A DNA stretch of 64,000 bases from Candidatus Sulfuritelmatomonas gaucii (GTDB lineage Bacteria; Acidobacteriota; Terriglobia; Terriglobales; Acidobacteriaceae), in contig OKRB01000120.1 of NCBI GenBank assembly GCA_900290245.1, forward strand, positions 1 through 64,000. The letters run 5' to 3'. Positions 42,711 through 53,700 of this stretch are shown here, piece by piece (position 1 is the stretch's first letter; the number at the start of each line of letters is the position of its first letter). The notes beneath the pieces are model-generated. The model made no database searches, was not told the DNA's origin, and saw only the letters and a list, made by a program, of their open reading frames with translations. Position numbers and translations under genes: made by a program.

Positions 42711-43850
42711 ATGACGCTCACGCTGCGCCACACTTCAGTGCATCTGTATATCGCCGCAGCGGCATTTGGCGTGCTTCTTTTCGCAATGCCGGCTGCTCCT
42801 GCGAGTCCCGATCCGGATCCCGACATTCCATCAGCCCAGTCAACTCGGCAACCACAGTCCATTGACGAGCAGCTCAGGCTCGCCAGCGATTATCTGTCAG
42901 GACGCGGCGTGCCACAGGATTCGTCGATCGCGGCCTATTGGTACGAAAAGGCTGCCGGGGCAGGAGATCCCCAGGCGCAATTGCAAACCGGCTATCTCTA
43001 TGAATCCGGGATCGGCGTGCCCAGAGATCCGGCACGGGCCTTTCACTGGTATCAACTTGCGGCTGCCGCAGGCCTGGTACGCGCAAAAGCCAATCTCGGC
43101 GTCGCCTATCTTTGGGGAACCGGCGTGGCGAAAAATGAGCAGATGGCCTACCAGCTCTTTAATGAAGCCGCCGCCAGCGGGAGTGGTCTCGCCGCCGGAT
43201 ACCTGGGCGACATGTACCGCGTTGGAGTTGGTGTTGGCCGGGATCAGGCTGCCGCCGAACGCTGGTACCTGAAGGGCGTAAAGTTGCATGATCCCAAGTC
43301 GGAATTCAGCATGGGATCCATCCTGTACGAGGGCAAGGATCACGCTCCTGATTTGCGCACAGCGACAAAACTTCTGCGAGAATCGGCGTCATCAGGCTAT
43401 GTGCAGGCAATGCATCTCCTCGGCTTTCTTCTGGCTCGCAATCCAGGCCTGGCAAAATCACCTGAAGAGGCCGTAAGCTGGTTGAACGATTCGGCAAGTG
43501 CCGGCCTCTGGAGATCATCGCTGGTTCTGGGGATCCTCGCGCGCGATGGCAACGGAGTTCCTGCAGACACCCGCGCCGCCTACTATCATTTTCGCGTCGC
43601 CTTGCTCCAGGGTGGTGAAGTGGCGCGAAAATACGTCAAGCACGATCTGCAAAGCCTTTCAGGGGATTTGGGGCCAAGCCAAACCTCCGCGATCGATGCC
43701 CAGGCGCAGCAATGGTACCAGCTCCACCAAGCTGTGCTTGAATTCAAGTTCAAAGAGGGAGAAAATGAGACAAGATTTCCGGCCTATGCCCTGGCGGTTC
43801 CGGCAACGGGTGTGCATGCGGTGCAGTTGATGCCCACACCGGTGGAATAA
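42711..43850 (+). CDS. Exported Sel1-repeat (SLR) protein
   Basis: 379 residues: signal peptide (IAAAAFGVLLFAMPAAPASP), then about seven Sel1-like repeats of 36 residues (for instance IAAYWYEKAAGAGDPQAQLQTGYLYESGIGVPRD; DPARAFHWYQLAAAAGLVRAKANLGVAYLWGTGV, each given here only as landmarks within residues 60-300). The C-terminal 60 residues are not repeat-like and contain a Glu/Lys-rich segment. SLR proteins are alpha-solenoid adaptors for protein-protein contact, here in the periplasm. No functional partner is obvious; the LytS/LytR-type pair follows after 187 bases. Confidence 0.88.
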   Translation: MTLTLRHTSVHLYIAAAAFGVLLFAMPAAPASPDPDPDIPSAQSTRQPQSIDEQLRLASDYLSGRGVPQDSSIAAYWYEKAAGAGDPQAQLQTGYLYESGIGVPRDPARAFHWYQLAAAAGLVRAKANLGVAYLWGTGVAKNEQMAYQLFNEAAASGSGLAAGYLGDMYRVGVGVGRDQAAAERWYLKGVKLHDPKSEFSMGSILYEGKDHAPDLRTATKLLRESASSGYVQAMHLLGFLLARNPGLAKSPEEAVSWLNDSASAGLWRSSLVLGILARDGNGVPADTRAAYYHFRVALLQGGEVARKYVKHDLQSLSGDLGPSQTSAIDAQAQQWYQLHQAVLEFKFKEGENETRFPAYALAVPATGVHAVQLMPTPVE

Positions 43851-44037
43851 TTGGTACATCACGACTAGGCGCGTCATCGAAAGGAGAGACGGCGGCAGGT
43901 CGCGAATCCGGGCTCGCTTTCGGCCTCCCCTTTTTGCCTCCAACTTGTATTTGATCCGCCGCGTGCCAGTGCAGAATTGTACGATCCGATGGATGACATC
44001 TTCATTCGCATGAACCGCTAAATTGGAGTGGAAGCTC

Positions 44038-45213
44038 GTGTCGACCCAAGAGCAGACCAACACTGACGCGTTTACAGGCGAATGGACCGGCGAGGCGCGC
44101 CGCCAGCCGGTGCTGATGCATTCCGTCGTCTTTGTCGCTGCTTTTACTCTGCTCGGAAGCTTGTTTGCCTTGCAGGAGTGGATCAATGTGCATCACGCCG
44201 GATACACCATCCGTCCAGCGGTAGTCTTCGAGTCGTGGGGATTGCAGTACTTCCTGTGGGGCGTGACATGTTGGGTGCTGTGGCGGCTTTTCCGCGCCTT
44301 CATTCAAAAGGCGAGCGTGGTTCAGATGTTCACCATCGTCCTTCCGCTGAGCCTTGTGCTCTGCATGCTCGAGGAAATGCTGTGGGTGGTCTTCTTTCCT
44401 CAAGTCCCCATGAATCACCCGCGGATGGCCTATTGGCATCGCGTAATGTTCAACTACAAGGACGATCTGGCCGAAAGCATGGCCATTTTCTGGGGAACAT
44501 TTTTCTTCTTCCGCGGCGCCGGCTATTACCAGCAGTATCGTGAAAAAGAGACGGTTGCCGCTCAACTTGAGGCGCAACTGGCGAACGCGAGAATCGCCGC
44601 CTTGCGCATGCAACTGAATCCGCATTTTCTTTTCAATACAATGAATAGCATTTCCAGCCTGATGCGAAGCGACCTGGAGGCCGCCGACGCCATGCTGGAA
44701 CAACTGAGCAGCTTATTGCGTATGACCCTGGAGCGCGGAGAGGTTCAGCTCATCCCCCTGCATGACGAAATCGAGTTCACGGAGACCTATCTCGCCATGC
44801 AGGATCGGAGATATGCGGGACGCGTATCACGAACACTCTCCATCGATCCCGACCTGCACGATGCGCTGGTGCCCGCCATGATTCTGCAACCGATCGTTGA
44901 GAACGCTTATGCCCATGGTTTGTCGAAGCTGGATCGCGGCGGACAGCTTTCTATCGACATCTGCAAGGAGGGGCCGCACCTGAAGGCTCAAATCACCAAC
45001 AGCGGGGTGGGGCTGCGAGCCGGTCGGCAAAATGCGTCAAATGGACACGGCGTTGGCCTAACCAACGTAAGAAATCGATTGCACTTGCATTACGGTGAAA
45101 ATTGTTCGTTTTCCATGCGCGAAATCGACCGGAATCAGGTCAGGGTCTCCATCTCATTTCCGTTGCAGCTCTCGACAAACTCTATCGAGAGCATGACGAG
45201 GTTTGGTGTTTGA
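44038..45213 (+). CDS. LytS-family membrane sensor histidine kinase
   Basis: 391 residues from GTG 44038 (GGAG nine bases upstream; TTG 44023 is the longer alternative). Four or more membrane helices in residues 25-165, then the His_kinase domain (PF06580) with MQLNPHFLFNTMNSI (H196) and a HATPase with PIVENAYAHGLSKL (N box) and NGHGVGLTNVRNRL (G box). It is paired with the LytTR regulator, whose ATG overlaps its stop as TGATG. The membrane part resembles no specific ligand sensor. Confidence 0.92.
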   Translation: MSTQEQTNTDAFTGEWTGEARRQPVLMHSVVFVAAFTLLGSLFALQEWINVHHAGYTIRPAVVFESWGLQYFLWGVTCWVLWRLFRAFIQKASVVQMFTIVLPLSLVLCMLEEMLWVVFFPQVPMNHPRMAYWHRVMFNYKDDLAESMAIFWGTFFFFRGAGYYQQYREKETVAAQLEAQLANARIAALRMQLNPHFLFNTMNSISSLMRSDLEAADAMLEQLSSLLRMTLERGEVQLIPLHDEIEFTETYLAMQDRRYAGRVSRTLSIDPDLHDALVPAMILQPIVENAYAHGLSKLDRGGQLSIDICKEGPHLKAQITNSGVGLRAGRQNASNGHGVGLTNVRNRLHLHYGENCSFSMREIDRNQVRVSISFPLQLSTNSIESMTRFGV

Positions 45214-45968
45214 TGATTCACGCAGTGGTGGCAGACGACGAGGTTCTGGCAAGGCAGAAATTGCGCCAGTTGCTTCGCGAAGATCCCGATATCGAAATTG
45301 TCGGCGAGTCCGCGACCGCAGCCGAGACCATCGAACTGGTGCGCGCCACCAGCCCCGAAGTCCTGTTCCTCGATATCCGCATGCCGGGCATGGATGGATT
45401 CGACGTGGTCGGTGCGCTTTCCGATCTGACGGACATTCCACAACCTCAAATTATCTTTACCACGGCCTACGATCAGTACGCTGTGCGGGCATTCGAGGTG
45501 AACGCGGTCGATTATTTGCTCAAGCCATTCACCTCGGAGCGACTTAAGTCCGCCATTCAAAAGGTTCGTGACCAGCCGCAGGTCAGGCAGCAGGAGAGCA
45601 GCGCTGGAAATGGCGCTGGTCCGGCTGTGAACTTCTACACGAATCGAATCATCTTCAAGTCGCGCGGGCGGATCCTTTTTCTGCCGGTAGCCGATATTCG
45701 CTGGATTGGCGCGGAAGGAAATTACGTCCGTCTCTGCACTGCATCCGAAAATCATCTGCTCCGAGAAACCATGGCTCATTTGGAAGAGCGGTTGGATCCT
45801 CGGGGCTTCCTGCGCGTGCATCGCTCCTTCATCGTCAACCTGAAATACGTGAAGGAAGTGCGGAGAGAAGCCAACGGTGACTCTGTAGTTCTGCTCGACA
45901 ACGGCCAGAAGGTCGCCATGGGCCGCAGCTACCGGTCAGTCCTTAGCGAACAGCTGTATCGCACGTAG
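45213..45968 (+). CDS. LytTR-family response regulator
   Basis: 251 residues from ATG 45213; the longer open frame upstream lies inside the kinase gene. Receiver with ADDE (7-10), phospho-acceptor D54 in VLFLDIRMPGMD, IIFTTAYDQYAVRAFEVNAVDYLLKPF, then a short linker and a LytTR DNA-binding domain (IIFKSRGRILFLPVADIRWIGAEGNY region, LEERLDPRGFLRVHRSFIVNLKYVKEV). Together with the LytS-type kinase it makes a complete two-component system; targets are not visible in the window. Confidence 0.94.
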   Translation: MIHAVVADDEVLARQKLRQLLREDPDIEIVGESATAAETIELVRATSPEVLFLDIRMPGMDGFDVVGALSDLTDIPQPQIIFTTAYDQYAVRAFEVNAVDYLLKPFTSERLKSAIQKVRDQPQVRQQESSAGNGAGPAVNFYTNRIIFKSRGRILFLPVADIRWIGAEGNYVRLCTASENHLLRETMAHLEERLDPRGFLRVHRSFIVNLKYVKEVRREANGDSVVLLDNGQKVAMGRSYRSVLSEQLYRT

Positions 45969-46379
45969 ATCTTCCGTTTTTTGAAGAGTGCGCCACGTTA
46001 CTCCCGAATGTCATTGTCCCGAAATTGACTTCCACCTGAGAATCCTTGCATTTCGTCACAGGTTTCGCCGCTTCATCCCGGACTCTTTGAATTGGGATCG
46101 AGAAACCTCGCTTCTTCAGGAAGATGAATCGCTGCCAGGATGCGTGTTCTGCGATTGCTGCTGTCCTGGTCTGCTCTTCCCGCATAGGGGTCACTGGTCC
46201 TCTCGCGAATTGCATCCGTCACATTTTTGGCGCTGCTGTGCCGTTAGGACCTGAGAGTGCACGGTTGTCGGCGTGAGGTGATTGCTGCGATGGTGATCCA
46301 TCGATCTTCCCTGCATCCTTCAACATCGAAATGAAAACAACCTTCCCTCGGGCTCCGGAGCAGGGATTGGAGCATCGCA
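45969..46379. other. Intergenic region
   Basis: 411 bases with no gene I can support. Short frames exist but lack a ribosome site or family likeness. The final bases hold GGAG eight bases before the ATG at 46380. Confidence 0.5.
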
Positions 46380-46793
46380 ATGACCATCGGTGTCAATGCC
46401 GATGCGCGCCGGATCGCGCAGGCGTTGACACTGCCGGAATACCTTGAGGCATGGCTCTGCATGCCCGGTCGCAGCATGGAATCCCATCTTGTTGCATCGC
46501 AGAACCCGGATGGATATCGCCTGGATGCCTACTCTGATGGCCGCGTCGCTGTTCGCATCATTGCATCCTATTGCTTTCAACACCAGCGCAAGATGCGCCT
46601 GTTGTGGAGGAAAGTATGCGAGCTTGACTACACCGAGAGCATCGTGGACTTCAGGGTCCGCGGCAACTTCGGCGCAAGTGTTCTGGAGCTTAACCACGCC
46701 GGATTTGACTCCGCCGACGAATATCTCTGGGGACAGGAGCTATGGCGCGCCTCGCTCGCCAAGCTCACGTCTCTCTTTCTGCCGCTTTCCTAA
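46380..46793 (+). CDS. SRPBCC / AHSA1-like protein
   Basis: 137 residues. IGVNADARRIAQALTLPEYLEAWLCMPG at the N-terminus and VRGNFGASVLELNHAGF with WGQELWRASLAKLTSLF at the C-terminus are those of the AHSA1-like SRPBCC fold (helix-grip, binds hydrophobic ligands). Length is typical. The ATG has GGAG eight bases upstream. It converges with the GH38 gene, 33 bases between stops. Function unknown. Confidence 0.75.
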   Translation: MTIGVNADARRIAQALTLPEYLEAWLCMPGRSMESHLVASQNPDGYRLDAYSDGRVAVRIIASYCFQHQRKMRLLWRKVCELDYTESIVDFRVRGNFGASVLELNHAGFDSADEYLWGQELWRASLAKLTSLFLPLS

Positions 46794-46826
46794 GGCGCCG
46801 CTTCCCATGGTCAGTGGGGCCACCTT

Positions 46827-49800
46827 TCAATGCACCATGCGCACTGTAAGAACCTCATGCGGATGAAAGGTCAAGTGGACCTCGTTGTTTGCCACATCCA
46901 ATTGCTTCACGCCGTCTTCCACGGAATTGCAGAGGCTGGCCGAGCGAACCTCTCCACGCGGAAGCCGCACAACAGCTTGTTCTTCCTCACCGGCAATTTC
47001 CTTGAGCCGCAAGATCGTTCCCTTGCCATCCTCCGCCAGCTTCCAGGTCACCAGGACGATGTTCGGATTGTCGATCGAGAGAAAGCTTGTCCCCTCGTCG
47101 GGCAGCGGCTGATCCGGGTTGCCGGCCTTATCCTGGTTGATCACCAGGTCCACCGTTGGCGCTTCCATGCTCTCCCACCCGAGACGGCTGAGAGATGCCG
47201 GATCAAAGTCGCTGCCGCTGGTGAGCACATAGCGGAAGGTAAATTCCCCTCCCTGGCCCGCGCGATAGTTCGTGTGCCAGTAGTTGTTCATCGCGTAGGA
47301 GAACAGCGTCGCGGTTTTAGGTTGAAACTCCGCGGGCCACATGCCGCGATTGATGTCGCCGAAGCTGGCCAGTGACGCATCCAGCGGCACAATTCCCAAC
47401 ATCATGCCGGAACCATGAACCGCCATCCACTTCTGAACACTAAACCATTCCAGCGACGCGCCCTTCAACATATCGCGTGCCGGGTCCACCCACCCCTGTT
47501 GCGTGGCATAGGCAAACTCAGGCGATGCGACCGCTGCTGGAAACGCAAAATACACGCCCTCCTTCTCCATGGTGTAGTTTTTCTGCACCGTGTAATGGAA
47601 CTCGATCTTCTTTTCGTTGTCGAACAGGAGGATTTCGAGGCCGACGTCAGGCGTGTTCACATCTGAGCTGCGCAGCTTGATGGAATAGCCCCATGGCGTC
47701 TTCTGCGCTCCCAGGTACACGCCATTTGCCGCAGGATGAATGGTCAGCTCCGCGGCCGGAAGCGATTCGTATGGATGAATCATCTGCGATAGGCCATTGT
47801 GCCTTGGGTCGCCGCCGGCGACATACAAATACTGGCCGAAGCGATAGGGACTGGCCGTGTCGGCCACTTCCTTGTTCAGTTGCTTATCGAAAATGCTGCG
47901 CACGGCGCCGGTCTCCGGGTCGACGGTGATGCGGTAAAAGCGGTTCTCGATCACAGTATTCATTTCTGCCGGGACGCTTGCTGTTGCTACACCGGAAACG
48001 GGCCGGATCTGGAAGCATTTGTAACCAACCGGCGGAAGATCGGGGGCCAGAAACCGCGCGTGAACGAAGTTCTCCTTCTCCCACATCACGTCCAAAGGAA
48101 TGGTCTTGTGCGTTGTCAGATCGACCAGTTCCTGATTTCTGCGAAAGTCCGCTTCAATCAGAGCACTGCGCTTCCAGTTCAAAGCGTTAAATACGACCAG
48201 CGTATTGCTCGAGACGCGAACCTTGTTCACCAACTGATACATCGAGCGATTGGTAATATTTTCGAGTTCGAAATGAGCCTGCGTGGCGAAGTTGTCTTTC
48301 ACCGCCAGTTGCTTTGTTGCTTCTTCGCTGTCAGGCTGCCCTATGGAGTTGCCCGCGCCCCACGTATGCTCGGCAAACGCCAGAATGTCGTTCCACGCAT
48401 CGTCGAGTTCGGCTTTAGGCGGATGCACATCGGGATTCTCGACGTGCGCCACGGTTGAGACAACCTCCGCAGCGAGCGCACGGCTCTGGTTGTTGCGGTC
48501 CTCTGCGGCGTAGTATGCGTCGGAACCGATGCCGTCCTCCCAGTAGGGCCCCATGTCTCCTTTGTAGGTCGCCAATTCTGCGCCGAATTGTTTGTCGACA
48601 TATTTGAAGAAATCTGCGAAGGTCGCATACTGGAGCTTTGGGTACGCAAAGGCATGGTTCCAGATTGGCGCGAATGTCGGCAGTTCCGGATGCAGATCGG
48701 TGTTCTCATCCTGTGCGCCGTACATGAGCACTGCATCGGGCCGATAGCTCTGCTTGTCATATGGTGCAAGAAACATCGGCAGGGCTTGATAAATCGACTC
48801 GTTTTGCGGATTCCCGCCAAAGACTCCACGAATCTGGGCATAGCCGCGCGAGTACCAGAACAGAACCTTTCCGCCGTCCGGACCTTCCCACCAGAAAGGC
48901 GATTTTTCATCCCATTGCTCATGCGCCAGCACCGTCGCCCGATCCTGGTTGCCGCCGACCGCCCAGTACTTCACACCTGAGCTTGCGAGTACAGACGGAT
49001 AGGCGCCGGTGTACGACGGAACGTCAGTGGTAGTTGCGTAATTGAATGACAAGCCATATTCGCGAGACAACGCCTTCGAATAATAGAGCGAGCGATACAG
49101 CGTTTCAAGCGATGCGTAGCCGGTCAACAGGTTGAAGTAGTCTGCCGGCACACCCATTTTCCCATCCCGGATCAGGCCAAGAATCTGGTCCCGCCGAGGC
49201 TCAGGCCGTGTTTCCAGAAGCTGCTGCAGGTTCCAGGAGCCGTCGGTCGCAAATCGAAAGTCGGGATGTTGCTCAATCATCTCCGCCGCTTCAACGAGCG
49301 TGTTGGCTTGGGCCTCGGCAACCTTGCCCTGGTAATCGGTGTAACCAATGTCGACGTGCGTATGCGGCACTACATACACGGTCCATTTCCGTTCGGGTGT
49401 CAGCGTCAAGTCGAATGTGTGGCGGTTTCCAGCGGCGATTTGCAGTTTGGCCGCAGTGGCTCCCTGCCATTCCGGGACCTCGAAACTTAGCCGCGCTTCA
49501 CCTGCATCGCTGTTCGCGGGAATGCTTGCGTTATAACGGCCGCCGTTGATCAACAATGTCGCCTGGCCGGCAGCAACACCTTGGTTGAACCGCACAAATG
49601 CGTCGATGGTTTCGGCGAGATGTCCATTCTGCTCGCGATAGAAAATCGTTGGAATGACATTGGCCGTGACCGTTTCTCGCGCGTATTTGGCACTTGGATC
49701 GTTCGCAAGGCTGATGAAATCGTAGGCGACAGTTTCCGGCAACGCGCTGGAATTCTGCTCGGTAGGCTGGCTGCTGGCGAGTTGCAACGTGATGTTGTTT

Positions 49801-50243
49801 GTGCGCTGATTCAGATCGTTTGCCGGAAGATCGACCGTCAGCACGTCAGAAGCGCGAAATCGCTGTTCGCCCAGGTAGAGCGGCTTCGGGTACAGATAAT
49901 AGACGCCCTTGTGCCCGTTGATCTCAATCTGAAGCGTGGGAATTCGTGGATACGAAGTCAATGCCGAAATCTTAAGGTGAAAGACGCCGCGCGGTGGCGC
50001 AGCGAGATCGAATTGGATTTCGTATCGAGATCCGCTTCTTTGCTCGCCGGGCCATTGGGTCGCCCAATCATTTTTTCCCGCCTGATAGACGACGTGATCT
50101 CCAGGCGCAGCGCTGAACTCCCGGATCGACTGGTCCGGTTTCCCAATTTCAAAAATCGTTGTCGTTTGGCAGTTTCCCGCCGCGACCGCCAAGGCACAAA
50201 AAGCAACAAGCCCTGCCAACATCCTGAACGCCTTCATTTCCAT
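46827..50243 (-). CDS. Exported GH38-type alpha-mannosidase
   Basis: 1138 residues with signal peptide (LAGLVAFCALAVAAGNCQ). An N-terminal beta-sandwich-like part of about 280 residues precedes the GH38 catalytic domain, which opens with VVPHTHVDIGYTD (about 291-303; H296 and D298 fit the H-x-D zinc ligands) and has YWAVGGNQDR and FWWEGPDGGKVLFWYSRGYAQ. The mid three-helix bundle and C-terminal beta domains (GAVRSIFDKQLNKE, VEFHYTV-like) follow. It cleaves alpha-mannosides, perhaps from glycans taken up by the adjacent TonB receptor, which is divergent with a 549-base gap. ATG 50243 or 50237 may be the start. Confidence 0.9.
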   Translation of the reverse strand: MEMKAFRMLAGLVAFCALAVAAGNCQTTTIFEIGKPDQSIREFSAAPGDHVVYQAGKNDWATQWPGEQRSGSRYEIQFDLAAPPRGVFHLKISALTSYPRIPTLQIEINGHKGVYYLYPKPLYLGEQRFRASDVLTVDLPANDLNQRTNNITLQLASSQPTEQNSSALPETVAYDFISLANDPSAKYARETVTANVIPTIFYREQNGHLAETIDAFVRFNQGVAAGQATLLINGGRYNASIPANSDAGEARLSFEVPEWQGATAAKLQIAAGNRHTFDLTLTPERKWTVYVVPHTHVDIGYTDYQGKVAEAQANTLVEAAEMIEQHPDFRFATDGSWNLQQLLETRPEPRRDQILGLIRDGKMGVPADYFNLLTGYASLETLYRSLYYSKALSREYGLSFNYATTTDVPSYTGAYPSVLASSGVKYWAVGGNQDRATVLAHEQWDEKSPFWWEGPDGGKVLFWYSRGYAQIRGVFGGNPQNESIYQALPMFLAPYDKQSYRPDAVLMYGAQDENTDLHPELPTFAPIWNHAFAYPKLQYATFADFFKYVDKQFGAELATYKGDMGPYWEDGIGSDAYYAAEDRNNQSRALAAEVVSTVAHVENPDVHPPKAELDDAWNDILAFAEHTWGAGNSIGQPDSEEATKQLAVKDNFATQAHFELENITNRSMYQLVNKVRVSSNTLVVFNALNWKRSALIEADFRRNQELVDLTTHKTIPLDVMWEKENFVHARFLAPDLPPVGYKCFQIRPVSGVATASVPAEMNTVIENRFYRITVDPETGAVRSIFDKQLNKEVADTASPYRFGQYLYVAGGDPRHNGLSQMIHPYESLPAAELTIHPAANGVYLGAQKTPWGYSIKLRSSDVNTPDVGLEILLFDNEKKIEFHYTVQKNYTMEKEGVYFAFPAAVASPEFAYATQQGWVDPARDMLKGASLEWFSVQKWMAVHGSGMMLGIVPLDASLASFGDINRGMWPAEFQPKTATLFSYAMNNYWHTNYRAGQGGEFTFRYVLTSGSDFDPASLSRLGWESMEAPTVDLVINQDKAGNPDQPLPDEGTSFLSIDNPNIVLVTWKLAEDGKGTILRLKEIAGEEEQAVVRLPRGEVRSASLCNSVEDGVKQLDVANNEVHLTFHPHEVLTVRMVH

Positions 50244-50792
50244 CCGATTCCTCTTTTGTGATTGTGAGCTCGATCGGTTTGCTCTGCGCGTTGAACCGTT
50301 GTTCTAAAGTAATTGTTGCTTGCCAGGCGCCGCCCAATATCGTACCTGAACAAAAAGCGCAGCTCCGCGCGGTTCTCCGCGCCTGCGGTTCGAGAAAGCA
50401 ATCACTCAGCGCATCACCATAATAGATTTTGTATCATCTCACGAACATGAGCAACCGGTCTCAAATTGTTTCCGCTGGCTTCGCTGAAAATGCGGTCCTT
50501 GCGTCATAAAGTAACTTCCATTCATTTCTCAAGCTCTTCGAAATCAAAAGATACTTATGGCGTGGCTTCAAACATGGGCCTCTGCACAACACACGATCCA
50601 GCGTAGAAACCGGTCACTCGAATCAGTTTCCCATCTTCATTATGCTTACCGCCTAAGTTATTGATAATGAATTGGATATCTATGAAATACCGATTTCTTG
50701 AAAACACCTTGACAAGCGCTAATCGCATTTCATAGCATTCCTTCGGCTTTAAAGACGGTTGAAAAGACCTCAGCATAAAAGGAGGAAACGCA
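50244..50792. other. AT-rich divergent intergenic region
   Basis: 549 bases between the mannosidase and the next TonB receptor. The part 50400-50790 is clearly richer in A+T than neighbouring genes. A 73-codon frame on the minus strand (50555-50776) is not gene-like. AAGGAGG lies about seven bases before the receptor ATG. Probably two divergent promoters; no repeat motif found. Confidence 0.55.
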
Positions 50793-53700
50793 ATGTTTCT
50801 GTACTCGATTGCAAGCTATTGCTCAGTGATGAAAACGACTACAGGATGCAACCAACGCAAACGGAACCTCCGGGCGGCCTGGCTGTTCCGTAGCCTAACG
50901 CTCCTCGCGATTGCGCTGCTCGTGCTGGTTTCAGGCCGCGCGTGGTCGCAGGTGGATCAAGGCTCCATCACCGGTGTGGTGCAAGACACCTCTGGCGCTG
51001 TGATCCCGAATGCTCAAGTGACGCTTACCGACACGGGAACTGGCCTGGCCCAACAAACCAAGTCAAATGGCAGCGGCAACTACACCTTCTCACCCGTGAA
51101 GATCGGCCATTACACGATTTCCGCGACCGCCCCGAATTTTGAAACGACGCTGCAGGAGAATGTGACTCTCCATGTCGCTGACCAGCTCAATATCTCGCTC
51201 ACTCTCAAGCCCGGCAAAGTGTCGGAGACCGTCACGGTAAACACTGCGCCTCCTCTGCTTCAGGATCAGGAGGCCAGTGTGAACCAGGAGATGGACACGC
51301 AAACCATCAACACCACCCCTCTGGCTGAGCGGAACTGGGTTTACATGGCCCAGCTCTCCACCGGCGTAGTGCCATCGTACGGCACACGCGGCGGCGGCCA
51401 CGGCGATTACGAAGCCAACGGACAGCGAGCCGAACAAAATGACTACCGCCTCGACGGCGTCGACAACAACGTTGACATCGTCGACTACATGAACGGAGCG
51501 ATGTACGCAGTTTCCCCGCCGCCCGATGCTCTTGCCGAATTCAAGCTCGACACCACAGCTTATAGCGCCCAGTACGGGCACTCGGCGGGCTCGGTGCTCA
51601 ACGTGGCCCTCAAATCGGGCACCAACAGTTTTCATGGCGATGTGTGGGAGTACAACCGCAACACATTCTTCAACGCGGAGCAATGGAACGCGAACCCGTT
51701 ATTGCCCCTCCCGCCGTATCACTTCAACCAGTTCGGCGGCACGCTGGGCTTTCCGATCATCAAGAACAAGCTGTTTTACTTTGGAGACATACAAGGCACG
51801 AGAATATCTCTTGGAGCTATTGCAGGCCCGTACGCCACGCCCACCCCGCGCATGAGGCAGGGCGACTTTTCCGAATTGCTCGACATTCAAAATACCGGCG
51901 GGTCCTGTCCGACGGTCCTTTACAAGCCCAACTCGAATACCGGCACCTATTCCTGCAGCGGCGGAAAGCCGACAACGCTGACCGGAGCTCTGCAACAGTA
52001 CGGAGCCCAAGTGACGACCTCATCGAATGGGTACACCTACCCCGCGGGCCAGAACGTCCTCAATCCGGCCAACCTCGATCCCGTCGCGATGAACATTCTC
52101 AAGATGTATCCATTGCCAAATAATAACGGCTGGAACTCATCCAACAATACGAGTACGTCGTCACGCGGAACGATCTATAACAACCTGTTGGAGGTTCTGC
52201 CGACCTGGAGCAATATCGTGCAGTGGGACCAGCGCCTGGATTGGAATATTGCCGCGAAGGATAGGGCCTATACCCGCTACAGCTATAGCTACATGTACAA
52301 CTCCCTGACGCCACCGCTTGGCACGATTCTCGACGGAACAACCGGGTTTGCCGGAAACCGGCAGCACTACATGTCGCAGAATTTCATGCTCGACGAAACG
52401 CACCTGTTTACGACGAGCCTCATTAACGATTTCCGCTTCGGCTACAACTGGGGCGACTACGAAAACCTCCATCCAAACAACATGAATTGCAACCTCGCCC
52501 CTTCGCTGGGATTGACCGGCGTCCCGTGCAGCGGCGCCGGCTACTACAAGAACGGCGGCCTGCCCGTGATCAACATCAGCGGCATTCAGGCTCTTGGATC
52601 CCACGGCAACGATCCTTCGGTCGAGCTCGAGAACATCTACCAGGCTCTCGACAACGTGACCTGGATCAAGGGCAACCACACGTTCAAGTTCGGCGTCAGC
52701 TTCCAGAACTTCCGTATCTACTTCCTGCAGCCGCCAAACCCGCGCGGCACGTATGGGTACAGCGGAACCTATACGGCCGTCACAAGCAGCGGAGGACCCA
52801 CAGGTTTCGGCGTGGCCGACTTCCTCGTCGACCAGATGAACAACAACAGCATCACCACAGAGCCGATTGACAACATCGAGAACTGGTATAACTCGGTGTA
52901 CGGCGAGGATACGTGGAAGCTGAATTCGAAACTCACCGTCACCCTTGGGCTGCGCTACGACTATAACCAGCCTACCGGTGAGATGGCGGGAGGATTCGCC
53001 AACTGGGTGACCCTCACACACGGATTCACCGTGGACAGCACCAAAGCCAACCAGGTGAACGGCATCGGAGCCGCGCAATATGTTCTACCGGCCAAGTGGC
53101 AGGGGAACTCGAGCGTCCTGGCCAGTAACTTCACAAGCCTGCTGGCTGCCAATAACGCCACCGTTCAGTACGACTCGAATGCAAGATTGTCCATCGGCCA
53201 AAAACTGAACTTCGCGCCGCGTGTCAGCTTCGCGCTGCAGCTCGATCCTAGGACTGTGATCCGCGCAGGCACAGGCGTCTTTTACGGCGCAACCTTTGGC
53301 TTGGGCTCCAACCCCAATATCGGCGGTAATTATCCCTTCATGGTTCGCTCCGGCCTGGGCGCAACAACTTGCGTGAACGGGAACGCTACGAACCAATCAG
53401 GCATCACGACCTACTGTCCGTCGCTCAGCCCCACCACCGCGGCAAGCTCGGTCGGAACGGGGCAACCTGGCTCGGCGCAAAACTACCCGACCTCTGGCCT
53501 TTACCAGAACCCGAACGATACCCTCGAAATCGGCATGTCAAACCAGATCAACGGACCGAGCGGCGTGAAAGGATTCATCAACTCGACGGTCATCAACGGA
53601 CGCGACACTGAAATCGCAACGCCTTATGTCCTGAATTATGATCTCGCCATACAGCACGCATTCTCCAACAACCTTTCGGCGACAATCATGTATGTTGGCA

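Noticed and set aside
50555..50776. 73-codon minus-strand frame as a small gene
   Set aside because: It lies in the AT-rich promoter region, has no ribosome site and no recognisable domain.
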